A DNA stretch of 64,000 bases. Source: Hymenopus coronatus (taxonomy: Eukaryota; Arthropoda; Insecta; Mantodea; Hymenopodidae). Below the pieces are notes generated by a model that was not told the DNA's origin, did not search any database, and saw only the letters and a list, made by a program, of their open reading frames with translations. Location: contig CM060898.1 in the NCBI GenBank assembly GCA_030762935.1, forward strand, positions 99,083,281 to 99,147,280, given 5' to 3'. Below are positions 1 through 58,140 of this stretch, piece by piece; the stretch's first letter is position 1, and each line of letters opens with the position of its first letter. The position numbers and the translations under genes are program-made.

Positions 1-120
1 TATACAGGGGATCCTAAAACATGTATTTCCGGTGAAATCTCGGTATCGAATTTTTGGGTGGAATACAAAACTTCTCTATCCTTATGTACATTGTACATAT
101 GGGACTAGAGAAAGTAAAAA
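1..120 (+). repeat. CHR repeat, 3' end fragment
   Basis: Reads through the typical 3' end: tttccggtgaaatctcgg, then tttttgggtggaatac, a degraded hairpin and the terminal tagagaaagtaaaaa. The rest of the copy is outside the window. Confidence 0.8.
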
Positions 121-332
121 TGACAAGTAATGCAAGATTTTAACCTAGGAACTTATGAGTGGAAGCAAGGTCTTAACCTCTCGGCCACTGTAAATTTGTT
201 CTGTGATCTGTTTTCTGTACTCATAAGTTAACGATTGTACTGTTAGTCACAGGGACATTGTACAGTTCTTTTGTGTCCACATCTTTTATTAGATACAAGA
301 AGCTCTTCACTCGACATGGAATTGGATGACGA

Positions 333-1275
333 CTCATTTTTTGTCCATGGCTGTACAATGTACATATTGCATTCCAACCAAAAATTTGATACCAAAATTT
401 CATTGGAAATGCCCGTTTTAGGGTCCTCTGAATGAAAATAACTTAATTCCATTTTTGGATGGAAGTGTGTGTACGAGAATCTGGTAAAACACCAAACTTG
501 GTATGTAAGTTTAGTATCAAGGATGTGACAAAGATTTTGAGGAATATGCCCCCCCAACTACCCTTTGCATGGAAAAAATTTTGCACATTTTGATTTTCCC
601 AAAAATGGCTATAACAATTTAGATTAAAATACTGTATATTAAAGATATTTACATCACAAGTAAAAGGTAATTCTAGAATTTTCTGGGAATAATCTCTGAA
701 GATCTCTTCATTCTAGATGACACTTGCATAGCTGGTAAACCGTAATACAAAAACTTACTGCACAAAAGATGTTCATCTCGTTAAAAAACAATTTATCTTG
801 TGTATATTCCCCCCCCCCCCTGGAGTTGACCATTTCAGAGATATTTCTTGTTATTGGTACTTTAAAGTACAAGGGCATGCTGAAAAGTAATGCCTCCAAA
901 TTTTTTATTCTGTTTGTAATGTCATGCATATTACCTGGTCATCCTTCCCACTTCACTAACACAAGTTAAAAACCCTCTGGTACTAAAGGGCTCCAATTTG
1001 TAGCATGAAACATGGTGGCATGTAACACAACTGTCAATGTGTCAGGGTGATTATGTTGAGAAATAAATATATAGACATGAAGAATAAAGATGTAGAAAAC
1101 ATTTGACTATTGCTCCAGCCTAGCGTATTCCCGTATTTTCCTGCTACTTATAATATGACCATTTCTTCTGTTTAACTGGAATAGCACAAAGAAGAGAGAA
1201 CGGTTAGCTTTTGTAAGAATAACCTATTGCAGAATAGTTAGAGAAAGTGATGTGAATGCAACACATCAGATTTTT
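333..1275 (-). repeat. CHR repeat, nearly full length, interrupted
   Basis: Minus-strand copy running from the hairpin side (near 345) to the 5' end (acacatcagatttt at 1261). It is split by a mariner-derived insertion at about 871-1099. It contains a C10 run at about 811-820 where other copies have unrelated bases. Confidence 0.8.
871..1099 (+). mobile_element. mariner-derived deletion remnant inside CHR
   Basis: Begins with a mariner-type terminal sequence (gggcatgctgaaaagtaatgcctcc) and ends with the usual transposase tail, ggtgattatgttgagaaata, which reads GDYVEK followed by a stop in related elements. The transposase body is missing and no right-hand terminal repeat is seen. Confidence 0.65.
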
Positions 1276-1295
1276 CCTTCTTCCTTTGGACCTTC

Positions 1296-1465
1296 TTATA
1301 ACAGTTAAGGTTCTCAGCATCCCATAATATATTGGGCATGAAAACTTCAATTTTGCTCAGAGGTTTCAAGCTGGCCTGGTTCCTATCTATGACATTGGAC
1401 CAACAAGTTTACATCCCTTCCAAAGGAAGCCATAGTCATTTTTACTCCCAAAAATGAGTGTAAGA
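1296..1465 (-). repeat. SINE-C, degenerate copy without tRNA head
   Basis: The minus strand carries the SINE-C body. Seen on the plus strand: ggttctcagcatcccat, ttgggcatgaaa, and cttccaaaggaagccat. The tRNA-like head is not recognisable. Confidence 0.6.
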
Positions 1466-2670
1466 CACTATTTCACTTTTTTTTGCACAACACACACTAG
1501 TCTGCTCATGGCTGTTCACATTCTTACTATTCATTGAAGGAACAGCAGATGACAACTGACCTTGAGCTATCAACATTTGAAGTACAGCTGTCTTCTACTT
1601 TACCCAGCCTATAACTATCTGTCACTTTCAATTTTATTTTCTACAGCCTTGTTCAATGAAAATTTACTTTCTCATGACTTAAGCATAGTTCTCTACATCT
1701 ATGTCTGCAGATCAAAGGAGACATTTTTACAGCTTTATGGGCAGATTCTAATACTTAGCATTTTTTACGGTGGGCATGCTAAAACATTAAGCTCTATTAC
1801 ATTTAAATTGTGTTATGTTATAACTTATGATTAAATGTCCTATGCTTATTGGTATACATTGCTATCTTGTGTTTTTATCCACAAGATCAATCTCCCGTTA
1901 CTGGGCTGCAACAAAATACACAGCATGCAGGTTTAAGAAGCAGTAAATAGATGCAAACATTCAGAAATAGATAACATGAATTTATCATAAAGTCAAGTCC
2001 CTCAAGTAAATTATTTCTTATATTTTCTTATAGTTGCAGCATGTTTTTTTTATCTATGGGTTTCATTTTAGGAAGGGTAACATAAATGTGATAAATCTGT
2101 GAGTAACCAAATGAGTGGTGTTCTTTGTTTTAATGCATATATAAAGCAAAGAACACTATATATACATTACTAAAATGTACAAAAACTCCAGAGGGAATCT
2201 TTACATAGACAAGTTTTCTAAAAGGCCTAGAGAAATTAGAAATAGGGACCATAATATGAAGAACTTAATTTTCATACCATTTTTATGAACTACATTCCTC
2301 AGTTGAGGGCTGAAAACAAATCTTAACTGTACAATTAACATCTTTAAAATAATTTAAAGTAATAAAAATAAATTGTTTAGCTAAGTATAGAAAATATCAA
2401 ATTAGAAATAATAAACTTTAAATCTAATACAAATAGCATATGCCAATTTTGAAATACCAATACTACTTTATAGGATTTTAAATAATAAATTTTTAATTAA
2501 TTTACGTTCCCTTGGTACTATGTTGATTCATAATATGAGACATTAAAAACCTTTCTGTGCAATTTTCAAACATTTTCTTTTACACAAACCGTGCTGAGAC
2601 AATGAACACAACAAAAAAAGAGTTGTCCATTTTGGTGCAGTCGTTCAGAAGTGATGCGTGATGGCAATTC
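1466..2670. other. No gene seen (AT-rich flank)
   Basis: I find no coding similarity or recognised repeat. A small inverted repeat, gtgttctttg / caaagaacac, lies at about 2117-2156 with an AT-rich loop. Confidence 0.5.
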
Positions 2671-3322
2671 ATTTTTTACATTCTCTACACGTACTATGCA
2701 CATATTGTATAAAGAAGGTATTGTATTCCACCCAAAATTTGATACCAAGATTTCACCAGAAATACATGTGTTGGATCCCCCTGAATAAAAAAACAAAGCA
2801 ATTTTGGAAAAAAAAATGTGTGCGTCTGTGGACAGCATAGATCAAAACGAAAAGACTGTTAAATTCCAAATTTGGTATTTAAGTTTGGTATCTTCAAAGG
2901 ATGCCACACGGTTTTCAAGAAAATCTCCCTACACCAAACTACCCTTTACAAGGAAAATATTTCGAACATTTTGATTTTCTCAAAAATGGCTTTAACAATT
3001 TTGATTAAAATCTTTTATATTTAAGATATTTACATGTCAAATAACATGTATATCTTGAATTTTCTGGGAATAGCCTCTAAAGACCTTTTTATTCTGGATG
3101 ATTTTTATTGAATTTTGCTGAACTGGTAACCCGCATGAGATAAACAAGAACTTACTGCACAAAAAATGTAAATCATGATAAAACACACAATTTGTATCAT
3201 ACATTTTTCTTCGTGGAGTTGATCGTTTTTTGAGATGTTCCTTGTTATTGGTTTCATCTTTAAAATACTTGCAGTTTTCTCATACAGGAATTTGTCAACT
3301 CCTGTCCATACAAACAGAATCA
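2671..3322 (-). repeat. CHR repeat, 5' part missing
   Basis: Starts with the hairpin ctctacacgtactatgcac and runs through the conserved body to about 3322, where SINE-C follows. The CHR 5' portion does not resume on the other side. Confidence 0.8.
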
Positions 3323-3608
3323 ATCACCCTCCGTGGTGTAATGGTTACCATGCTAACTTCATATACCTAAGGTCGCGGTTTCAAACCCGGCGGAGGACGA
3401 AGGATTTCTTCGGGTGTAAAAATACTTAGCATGGCTTCCTTCGGAAGGGGAGTATAGCCGTTGGCCCCGTGTCGTAGATTTATGGCACGTAAAAGAACCT
3501 CAAGCCTATAAAGAGGCCTCTGAGCAAAATTAAGCGGTCTTTCACGCACAATTTAGAAAGGAATGCTGAGAACCACAATAGTTAAAGAGCGTCCATAAAT
3601 AACGCCAT
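3323..3608 (+). repeat. SINE-C, full-length tRNA-derived SINE
   Basis: The head contains a box A-like ccgtggtgtaatggttacc (about 3331) and a box B-like ggtcgcggtttcaaaccc (about 3372), typical of a tRNA-derived pol III promoter. The body runs through ggccccgtgtcgtagattta and cctctgagcaaaattaagc to a tail ending aacgccattttta. This is the best copy of SINE-C here and serves as the reference for the others. Confidence 0.85.
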
Positions 3609-4380
3609 TTTTACTTTCTCTATACGTACTATGTACATAGTGTATAGAGAAGGTATTGTATTGCACCCAAAAATTCGATACCGAGATTTTACCGGAAATA
3701 TGTTTTGAGACCCCCTGAATCCAAAAAAAAAAATATTTTTAGAAAAATGCCCGTGTGTGTGTGTCTTTGAGCAACATAGCTCAAAAATGAAAAGACCATT
3801 AAAAACCAAACTTTGTATATAAGTTATCTTCCAAGGATGCGACACGAAGATTTTCAAGAAAAACAAACCCACCCCAAACTACCCTTTACATGGAAAACAT
3901 TTCTAAAATTTATATTTTCTTAAAAATGGCTCTTAACGATTTTGATTAAAATCTCGTATAGTTAAGATATTTATTTGACAAAATGTATATCTTGAATTTT
4001 CTGGGAATAGCCTCTGAAGACTACATTATTCTGGATGAATTTTACGGATTTTTGCATAACTGCTAAACCATAAGAGATGGACAAAAACTTACCACACAGA
4101 AAACATAGAGGACATTAAAACACGCAATCTATGTTACATACATTTTTTTCGTAGAGTTGATCTTTTTTGGGACATTCCTTGTTTTTAGTTTCAGCTTTGA
4201 AAAACTTATACTCCTATCCATACAAACAAAGAAACTTCAGTAACGTAGCAACAAGCTTTTGACTATGATTTTAACTTGTGATACTCCCTTATTTCGCTTC
4301 TACTTACAAGGAAGCAAGTAATAAGACTATTTCTACTAATGTTTTCTCAATTAGCAGCGAGTAAATAGAAGCCTAAGCTT
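3607..4380 (-). repeat. CHR repeat, 5' truncated
   Basis: Full 3' half with hairpin (ctctatacgtactatgtac near 3619), a short GT run, and conserved body to about 4380. It forms the left arm of a large inverted CHR pair with the copy at 4497-5347. Confidence 0.85.
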
Positions 4381-4494
4381 TTTACTTTCTCTACACGCAC
4401 TATGTGCAAAGTGTATAGAGAAGGTATTGCACTCCACCCAAAAATTTGATACCGAGCTTTCACCGGAAATACATTTTTAGGGTCACTTATATCC
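4381..4494 (-). repeat. CHR repeat, isolated 3' end
   Basis: Only the terminal ~115 bp: tttactttctctacacgcac, hairpin, tttgataccgag and caccggaaatac. It is placed between two oppositely oriented CHR copies. Confidence 0.8.
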
Positions 4495-4496
4495 AA

Positions 4497-5347
4497 AAAT
4501 CTTATGTGTACCATTCACACGACTTTCTCTATATCCCTGCAACAAATTATTCTTAAAAAGCTTATACTTCTATTTACTTTATGCTAATCAGAAAAAAATA
4601 GCAGAAATAGCCTTATTACTTGCTTCCTTGTAAGAAGAAGCGAAATAAGGGACTGCCATAGGTTAAAATGATAGTCAAAAGCTGGTTGCTATGTCAATGA
4701 AGTTCCTTTGTTTATAAGGATCGGAGTTGACAAGTTCCTGTAAGAGAAAAATATGTTTTTCATAGCAGAAACCAAAAATAAGGAATGTCTCAAAAACGAC
4801 GAACTCCACGAAAAAAATGTATACAACATAAATTGTGTGTTTTAACGTGCTCTACATTTTTGTGTAATTAGTTTTTGTCCATCTCTTACGGTTAGCAGTT
4901 ATTCAAAATTCCGTAAAATTCATCCAGAGCTATTCCTAGAAAATTCAAGATAAATATGTTTAATATACGAAATTTTAATCAAAATCGTTAGAGCCATTTT
5001 TGAGAAAATCAAAATTTTCGAAAAAAGTTCCATGTAAAGGGTAGTTGGGATGGGGGGATTTTCCTCAAAATCTTCGTGTCGCATCCCTGGAAGATACTAA
5101 ACTTAAATACCAAGTTTGGTATTTTACCGACTTTTCGTTTTTGAGTTATCGCGTTCACACACACACACACACACACACACGCTTACGGACCTTTTTGTGA
5201 AAATGTTTTTTTTTTTTTTTTTTTTTTTTTTTATATTGGGGACCCTAAAACATATTTCCGGTGAAATCTCGGTATTGAATTTTTGGGTGGAGTGCAATAC
5301 CTTCTCTATGCACTATGTACATAGCGCGTATAGAGAAACTAAAAAAA
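4497..5347 (+). repeat. CHR repeat, near full length
   Basis: 5' end atgtgtaccattcacacgac followed by ctttctctat; 3' end hairpin and tagagaaactaaaaaa. It includes a CA microsatellite (about 5157-5181) and a T tract of about 30 bases (5203-5233). Confidence 0.85.
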
Positions 5348-8300
5348 GCAATGTCAGCGCTTTGGTCACATCAGTGAATTCTGTAACGGCGAGTCTACCT
5401 GTGTCCACTGTGGTAAAATCTCGCATGGCAAAGAATGCACATCAGCTCCAACGTGTGTTAACTCTAACGGTGAACATCCGTCAAGTTCCCGTGATTATCC
5501 CCGTTTTGCAGAGGAAAATGCGATCCAGGAGATTCGGGTTAAAGAGAAGGTGCCCTTCTTGGAAGCCCGGAAACTCATGCGAATCCGCCAACTCTCTGTC
5601 CCGAAGTATGGTACCTATAGCTCAGTTGTAGCCAAATCGGTACAAAGTCGCAACTCAAACCTGCGATATAAGCGGGGACACTATTGCAGAAAAGGTTCTC
5701 ACAGTCAGCTCACTTCCTAGGCCTTCGACTTCAACTTCTAAGTCAGTAGAAACATCTCCTACATTTGAAACTGTAAAAAGCGCTAAAGTTAAATCGCCAC
5801 CAAAGTAATCAACCTCCACCAACATGACTGGCAAGTTAATAACATATAAAGAACCAGGAAGAAAGTTCAAGAACACCTATGAGAGAGCCGACTTTCTCAA
5901 GCAAAGCGTAAAACCTATTCCCAAAACAACAAAGGAAAACAAGAGTCCACGGAGGTCATCTTCTGAGGATTTCTCTGGGAAGGACTCAGATCGGCGACTT
6001 TCAAGGGGTCCTCCCAAGTGGAGGAGATGGAAGAAGGTGATACTGCCTCATTGCCAGAAGGACAGTGACAAAGAGGTAGGACCATCCTCCTGTAGAAGGT
6101 GTTAACCCGACACCTAAAAAGAATAAACTGAACGGACCTCCGCAGCCTTCAAAATAGAAATAATCACAATGTACAACTTATCCCATTATAAAGAGCAAGA
6201 TTATTCTACAATGGAACATTCATGAAATAAGAACACAACTTGAGCTTGAACTGTTGCTTAACCAGAAAGATCCTTTGGTCCTGTGTTGCAAGAGGCGAAG
6301 CTCCGTCCTCAAGACAGCTTCAAAATCAAACAGTACACCCCGGTAAGGTGTGATCTATCACCGGAAGAGGGTGTACCTGCGCATGGAGGCACTATGATGC
6401 TCATCAGAAATTATATATTCTTGCAATCAGTATCATTACAGTCAGACATCCAGTCAGTGGCTGTGAGGATTAAACTGTCACATAACAAATTCACCATTTG
6501 TAATATATACCTTCCTCCGAGTGACGACCTCTCGCTCACTGATTTAGGGGATTTAGTTTCTCAACTACCAACACCTTTTCTTTTGGTAGGCGATGAGTGC
6601 CCACCGTCCACTTTGGGGTTCACCTCGGGCTTGTGGAGGAGTAAGTTAATTACCGATTTCTTGAAGAATTATAACCTAATTCTCCTGAACACTGGAGAAC
6701 CTGCATTTCTTTCTGATGCTTTCAACAGTTTTTCACACCTGGATTTAGCAGTTTGTTCACCAAAATTTCGATCTTCCTTACAGTGAAATATCATCTCTGA
6801 TTTACATTCTAGTGACCACTTTCCATGTCTTCTTAGTCTCCTGCCACAATATACATGTTTACCTAGATGGTGCATAGATCAAGCCAACTGGAACCTTTAC
6901 TCCCGGTTGGCTGCTTTTTATTATAAATAGCACGACTCTGTGAATGTTTTAGTGGAGCACCTCACGGAAAATATTCTTGATGCTGGTGAGCAGTCTATTC
7001 CACGGTCGACGACCCAAGCCTGTCGTCGATTTCCGGTACCTTGGTGGACGGATGAATGCCGGAATGCCATTCGTGCACGCAGACGTGCTCTCAGGATTTT
7101 CCAACGTCGCCCAACACTGGATAACCTGTTTGAGTATAAAAAGATGCGTGCCAAATCTAGGCAGGTTATTAAGGATAGGAAAAAGACATCATGGAGCAAG
7201 TTTGTAGCGTCATTCAATCGACATACACCTTCCTCCATCGTACAGGATAAGTTAAGGTGCGTGGACGTAAAAATTACTCATATGCCAATCGCCAGTCTTA
7301 AAACAGCTGTAGGAGAAGTTATTCATAAGTTTGACGTGGTCAACACATTTGCCAGTGCCTTCGCTCAAGTGTCTAGCTCAGAGAATTATTCGCCTGAGTT
7401 TCTTTCTTTTAAGGCTCAGGTGGAATCTCAAGGTTTCAACTTTCGATCTAAAAATGTTTAAGATTACAATCGTCGCTTCACCATGAGGGAGTTAGACCAT
7501 GCACTATCATCTTCGCTAAACTCTGCACCAGGGCCTGATGGAATAGCCGTCCACATCTTGCAACATCTCTCTCCTGAAGGTAAGGCCTTCCTGCTCGAGG
7601 TCTATAATCGTGTTTGGGTTGACGCTACTTTTCCTGAAAAGTGGCGAGAGGCCACCATCGTACCTATTTTGCAAGCTGGAAAGGGCCGTTTTCTTCCATC
7701 CATCTCCCGTCCAACTTCCCTGACCAGTTGCGTTTGCAAGGTAAAATAAAAAATGGCGTGTTATTTATGGACGCTCTTCAACTACTCTGGTTCTCAGCGT
7801 CCCATTCTAAATTGGGCATGAAAGACCGCAAAGTGATGGAACGCATGATCAATGGACGGTTGATGTGGTGGCTGGAAACTTACAACCTACTGACCAATAC
7901 CCAGTGCGGTTTTCGACGTCGTTCAGCAGCTGACCATCTTGCCTCGATTTCGACGCAGATAATGAATAGATTCATGAAGAACTGTCAAACTGTTGGGGTA
8001 TTCTTTGACCTCGAAAAGGCGGGCAGGTGTTGGCGGGCAGGAATAATATGTTCCCTATACAATTGGAACATACGTGGACGCCTTCCGTTATTCATTCAGG
8101 AGTTTATGAGGGACCGCTTTTTCCGAGTAAGGGTCAGCTCGGTTTTATCATATATTTTTATTCAACAGAACGGAGTGTCACAGGGATCGGTATTAGGCGT
8201 CACGTTGTTTGCTATATCAATTAATTCTATCTCGAAATGTATTCTCCCAGGAGTATCGTCTTGGTTATTCGTAGACGACTTTGCCATCAATTGTACTTCT

Positions 8301-8727
8301 CAGCGCACACCTTTTTTGGAACGCCGTCTGCAGCGGTGTTTAGACAACCTTTCAGATTGGAGCTCTAAAACGGCTTTCGCTTCTCTGCTGAGAGGTCACT
8401 CTGCGCGATATTCTGGCGTCGCAGGAGGCGACTACTACCTTCGCTGAGGTTTGGTACACTTTTATTACCATTCGCGGACGAGACGAGATTCCTTGGGTTG
8501 ATATTCGATAGAAAATTGTGTTGGTCACCACATATAGCACAGCTGAAAGCGCGCTGTAATCGTTCTCTGAATATTTTACGGATACTAAATGGCAAATCTT
8601 GGGGAGCGGAACGGACAGTCTCTCTGCGACTTCAATGCGCACTGAACCGAGCCAAGTTAGATTGCTGATGCATAGTTTATTCTTCGGCAAGACCATCTGT
8701 GCTGAGATTAGCCACTGTCCAGAATCA
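5348..8727 (+). mobile_element. Non-LTR retrotransposon (I/Jockey-like), truncated both ends, dead
   Basis: Frames shift several times but the order is clear. 5348-5640 is a gag-like region with CCHC knuckles (FGHISEFC, CVHCGKISHGKEC, then an NSNGEHPSS variant of CVNCNGEHPSS). 6280-6780 is an endonuclease (NIYLPPSD; FLLVGD). 6940-7460 is the linker with PWWTDECRNAIRARRRALR. 7480-8450 is reverse transcriptase (SAPGPDGIAVHIL, CGFRRRSAADHL, GVSQGSVLGVTLF, FVDDF). A thumb-like stretch (RFLGLIFDRKLCWSPHI, read with frame changes) ends near 8720. No RNase H domain is seen and the 5' end of gag is missing. Stops and frameshifts throughout rule out activity. Confidence 0.88.
7742..7832 (-). repeat. 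SINE-C 3' fragment inserted in the LINE reverse transcriptase
   Basis: About 85 bp of SINE-C tail (plus strand: tatttatggacgctcttcaa, ggttctcagcgtcccat, gggcatgaaagaccgc) interrupt the RT frame between CVCK and MERMINGRL. Near-identical gcaaggt / gcaaagt flank it and could be a short target duplication. It is a 5'-truncated SINE, as expected of LINE-driven insertion. Confidence 0.75.
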
Positions 8728-9217
8728 GTCAACTACATGAAAAAATTGTGTGTTTTATCGTGATCTACATTTTTTGTGAAGTACATGTTTTGTATATCTC
8801 TTATGGTTTACCAGTTATGCTAAATTCAACAAAATCGTCTAGAATAAAGAGGTCTTTTGAGGCTATTCCCAGAAATTTCGAAATATACATTTTATTTGCC
8901 AGGTAAATATCTTAAATATAGTGTTAGTTAGTGTTAGTTTTAAGAAAATCAAATTTTTCGAAATTTTTTCCATGTAAAGGGTAGTTAGCTGTTGCTGGGG
9001 GGATTTTCTTCTTTGGGGCTATACAGCCCACAGATACAATCACATACACATACACAGACAGACACACACAGTGGACATTTTTCTAAAAATGCTTCTTTTT
9101 TTTATTCAGGTGGTCTCAAAACTATATTTCCTGTGAAATCTCGGCATTGAATTTTTTGGTGCAATACAATACATTCTCTATACACTATGTACACAGTACG
9201 TGTAAAGAAAGTAAAAA
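8728..9217 (+). repeat. CHR repeat, 5' truncated
   Basis: Starts mid-element (gtcaactacatgaaaaaatt) where the LINE ends, and runs to the canonical 3' end (tgtaaagaaagtaaaaa). It has a CA microsatellite at about 9033-9072. Its 3' end touches a histone H2B fragment with no gap. Confidence 0.85.
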
Positions 9218-9385
9218 CGAAGCTGTTCATGATGCTCATGGCCTTGGAGTAGAAGTTGGTATCGGGGTGCACTTCTTTGAGCACCTTATAGATGTAGATG
9301 GCGTAGGTCTCCTTCCTCTTGCGCTTCTTATTTCCTATGGAGATGTTCTTCTGGGGCCGGCAGCCTTCCCACTGGTTTTTGGCAT
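9218..9385 (-). pseudogene. Histone H2B fragment (N-terminal half)
   Basis: On the minus strand an ATG at 9385 reads [10 protein letters not shown], the arthropod-type H2B N-terminus. After a one-base frameshift near 9353 comes [29 protein letters not shown] and [10 protein letters not shown]. That is the basic tail plus the first part of the histone fold, about 56 codons. The rest of H2B (from NDIFERI onward) is absent: the fragment ends exactly where the CHR copy ends. Base composition is much richer in GC than the surroundings, like a histone gene. It cannot make a working histone. Confidence 0.88.
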
Positions 9386-9389
9386 CTTG

Positions 9390-10440
9390 AATCCAGTAGT
9401 TTTTCTCCGTCTCTGTTGAGTTTGCTGTTTTGTTTAAATATTTCTATGTTATTTCCCTTGATATACTATGTGTGTAACGACTGCATACTGCCAGAATTTA
9501 TATGATGTCCGGCTTTTCCTTCGTGTTCTGCGAGGGCGGATTTTTCTGTTTGCGATTATTTTATATATCTGATGTGCTCATTTCTGCGGGTTTGGTTGGA
9601 TCTGCCACTCCGTCCAACGTATGGGTACTCACACCCACAGCTAATTTGATACATCCCAGGATTTAGTAGAGGTGTGCTTTATCTTTCAAAGCTGGTACTT
9701 TAGATTGTAGTGTCTTGTTTTTTGTGTACCTGACCTTAATGCTGTGTTTTATAAATAGTTTGGATATTATCTCGGAGACTTGGTAGATATATATGGTAAT
9801 AAAGCCCATTTTTGTTGTCGCTGGTGAATTTTCTTTGTCCTCGTATTTGGTGATTCGCATTTCTTGTGTGTAATTTCCATTAGCTCTGAATATATAATTT
9901 AGGTGTTTGGCTTTCTTGCCCATATGGTCTGTATGACAGATACGTTTTGCCTTTTGGTGCAAGATTTCTATCATACCTTGTTTAACTATTTAGGGGGTGG
10001 CGCGAGTGGGCTAGTATGTATCTTTCTGTACATGTTAGTTTCCTGTAGACCGAACAGCGCAAAGTTTGGTTTACTGTATCCCATTAGAAAACGTTTAGAA
10101 AGGGTATCCTGCCATTGTTTACAAATTCCACCGTGAATTGGATACTCTGATGTAGACTGTTCAGGTGTGCCAGAAATTCATTTATTTTGTGCTCTCCATG
10201 TTGCCAAATAACGAAGGGGGATTTTGATGAAAACGGGCCTAATGACAAAGTTGAATAATTTAATATATTTCTCTAGAAGTATTTGAGTAGCTCCACAAAC
10301 TGTCTATAGTCCTTGACGTGGGTTGATGTTTTTCTTACTAATTTTATATCTTCTCAGCGAGAAATCTGACCATCGAGTGTGTTGATGATGCTGCGGTTCT
10401 TATTATTGGTTTTAAGGGGACGTCGAGTATGTTTATCTTT
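9390..10440 (-). mobile_element. Penelope-like element fragment (RT C-terminus and GIY-YIG endonuclease)
   Basis: Minus strand with frame changes. Near 10260-10200 is a stretch like FVIWQHGEHKINEFL, the Penelope RT thumb. Then comes FVNNGRIPFLNV, then CSVYRKLTCTERYILAHSRH (known form VYRKPTHTDRYLHA). After a spacer is the GIY-YIG-like part near 9660-9560: GMYQISCGCEYPYVGRSGR, with C and YVG in register. Several stops make it non-functional. The RT palm with its catalytic aspartates is not preserved. The 3' end lies next to the H2B fragment. Confidence 0.75.
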
Positions 10441-10978
10441 AGTAAGACATGATAGTCGGTGTTCTAGAGTCATGTATAATTAATTGCTTGTTGTTTGTCT
10501 TTGGGAATGAAAGAGTTCGGAACAAATGACGTGGCATTCGCCTGAAACTTTAACCCCAGTGGACCATGGCCGTGGAAACCTGCAGAAAATATACTTTTAC
10601 CTTGCTTGTAGTTAATCACTGTGCAGTTAGATCCCTTGACCATCTTCCTGATATAGCCAAGAAATGTATCCAAAGTAGTTTAATTTTTAATGAAAATGCG
10701 GATTGGACGGATATTTAGGTTTGATGGAAGAAATAATCATGTTGGCTACATAGTTTTTCCAAATACCATTCAATTATTTGGTAATTCTATCACTTAGTCG
10801 ACGCTTTGGGGAAATTTATGCTGTTGGCTACACTGGAAAGACTGCATAATTTTCCAGAGATGGAAAGGTATCTATTCTGTGCATGTGTGTCTTGTGACAG
10901 TGTTCTGCTGTAATGACACCTAAGTATTATTTAATATAAACATGCAGCGAATGTAAATAAACATTATTCGCTGAAGTT
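10441..10978 (+). promoter_or_regulatory. Upstream flank of DEF8 exon 1 (presumed promoter/5' UTR region)
   Basis: This 540-bp stretch lies between the Penelope-like remnant and the DEF8 start codon. I see no clear TATA box or initiator that I would defend. A four-codon upstream ORF (ATG at 10942, stop at 10954-10956) sits just before the in-frame stop at 10958 and would be in the leader if transcription starts upstream of it. A minus-strand ORF of 67 codons (10470-10673) has no recognisable similarity. Confidence 0.35.
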
Positions 10979-57532
<46,554 letters not shown>

Positions 57533-58140
57533 TAATACATAATCTTTGTTTAGATGTGTGTCCAGCTGAATGGGAATTTTTGTCACCAGGAATCACAATG
57601 TTTACCATAGCCCCTTAAATTTAAGCACGTAGATGTTTCATGCAAATTATAACTACAATAACCACATACCTTCCTTTAGAAGATGTTCAAAGTGTCATCA
57701 CACATCTCTTCACATCTTTTAAGAATATTTCATGTTTTGATTTTAATTTTGATTTATTTCATCCAACTGAACAAAAATATATTATGGGACACATTAGATT
57801 GATATATAAATTTACAAAAATTGGAAATATATAGTAGAGAATAACAAAAGTTATAATCAAAGCAGATAAGATTTTTAAAGTCTTATTTCTACCAAGAATA
57901 ATTCTTACATATGCTAAAATATTATTCTTTACTTTATTGTGCATGTATTCTTTCAGTCTACTTTTAAATATCTTAACATGTTTTATTTTTAATGTTATTA
58001 GGTAAGTGAAGCTTCCCTCAAAGAAAACACTACTGTGTGAAATTACCAATAGGACTATTGCTTCATGTATAGTGATTATGTACCTGAGAATTTAGTCAAA
58101 ATTTCTCTAAATTATTTCTAGCATTCACTGAGATTTCATA

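Noticed and set aside
5116..5631. 171-codon ORF
   Set aside because: Its first half is CHR sequence with CA and T runs and its second half is the wrong frame of the LINE gag region.
9390..9420. Intact fusion gene of Penelope endonuclease and H2B
   Set aside because: Frames do not run through: stops in the Penelope part and a frameshift in H2B; this is a junction of two remnants.
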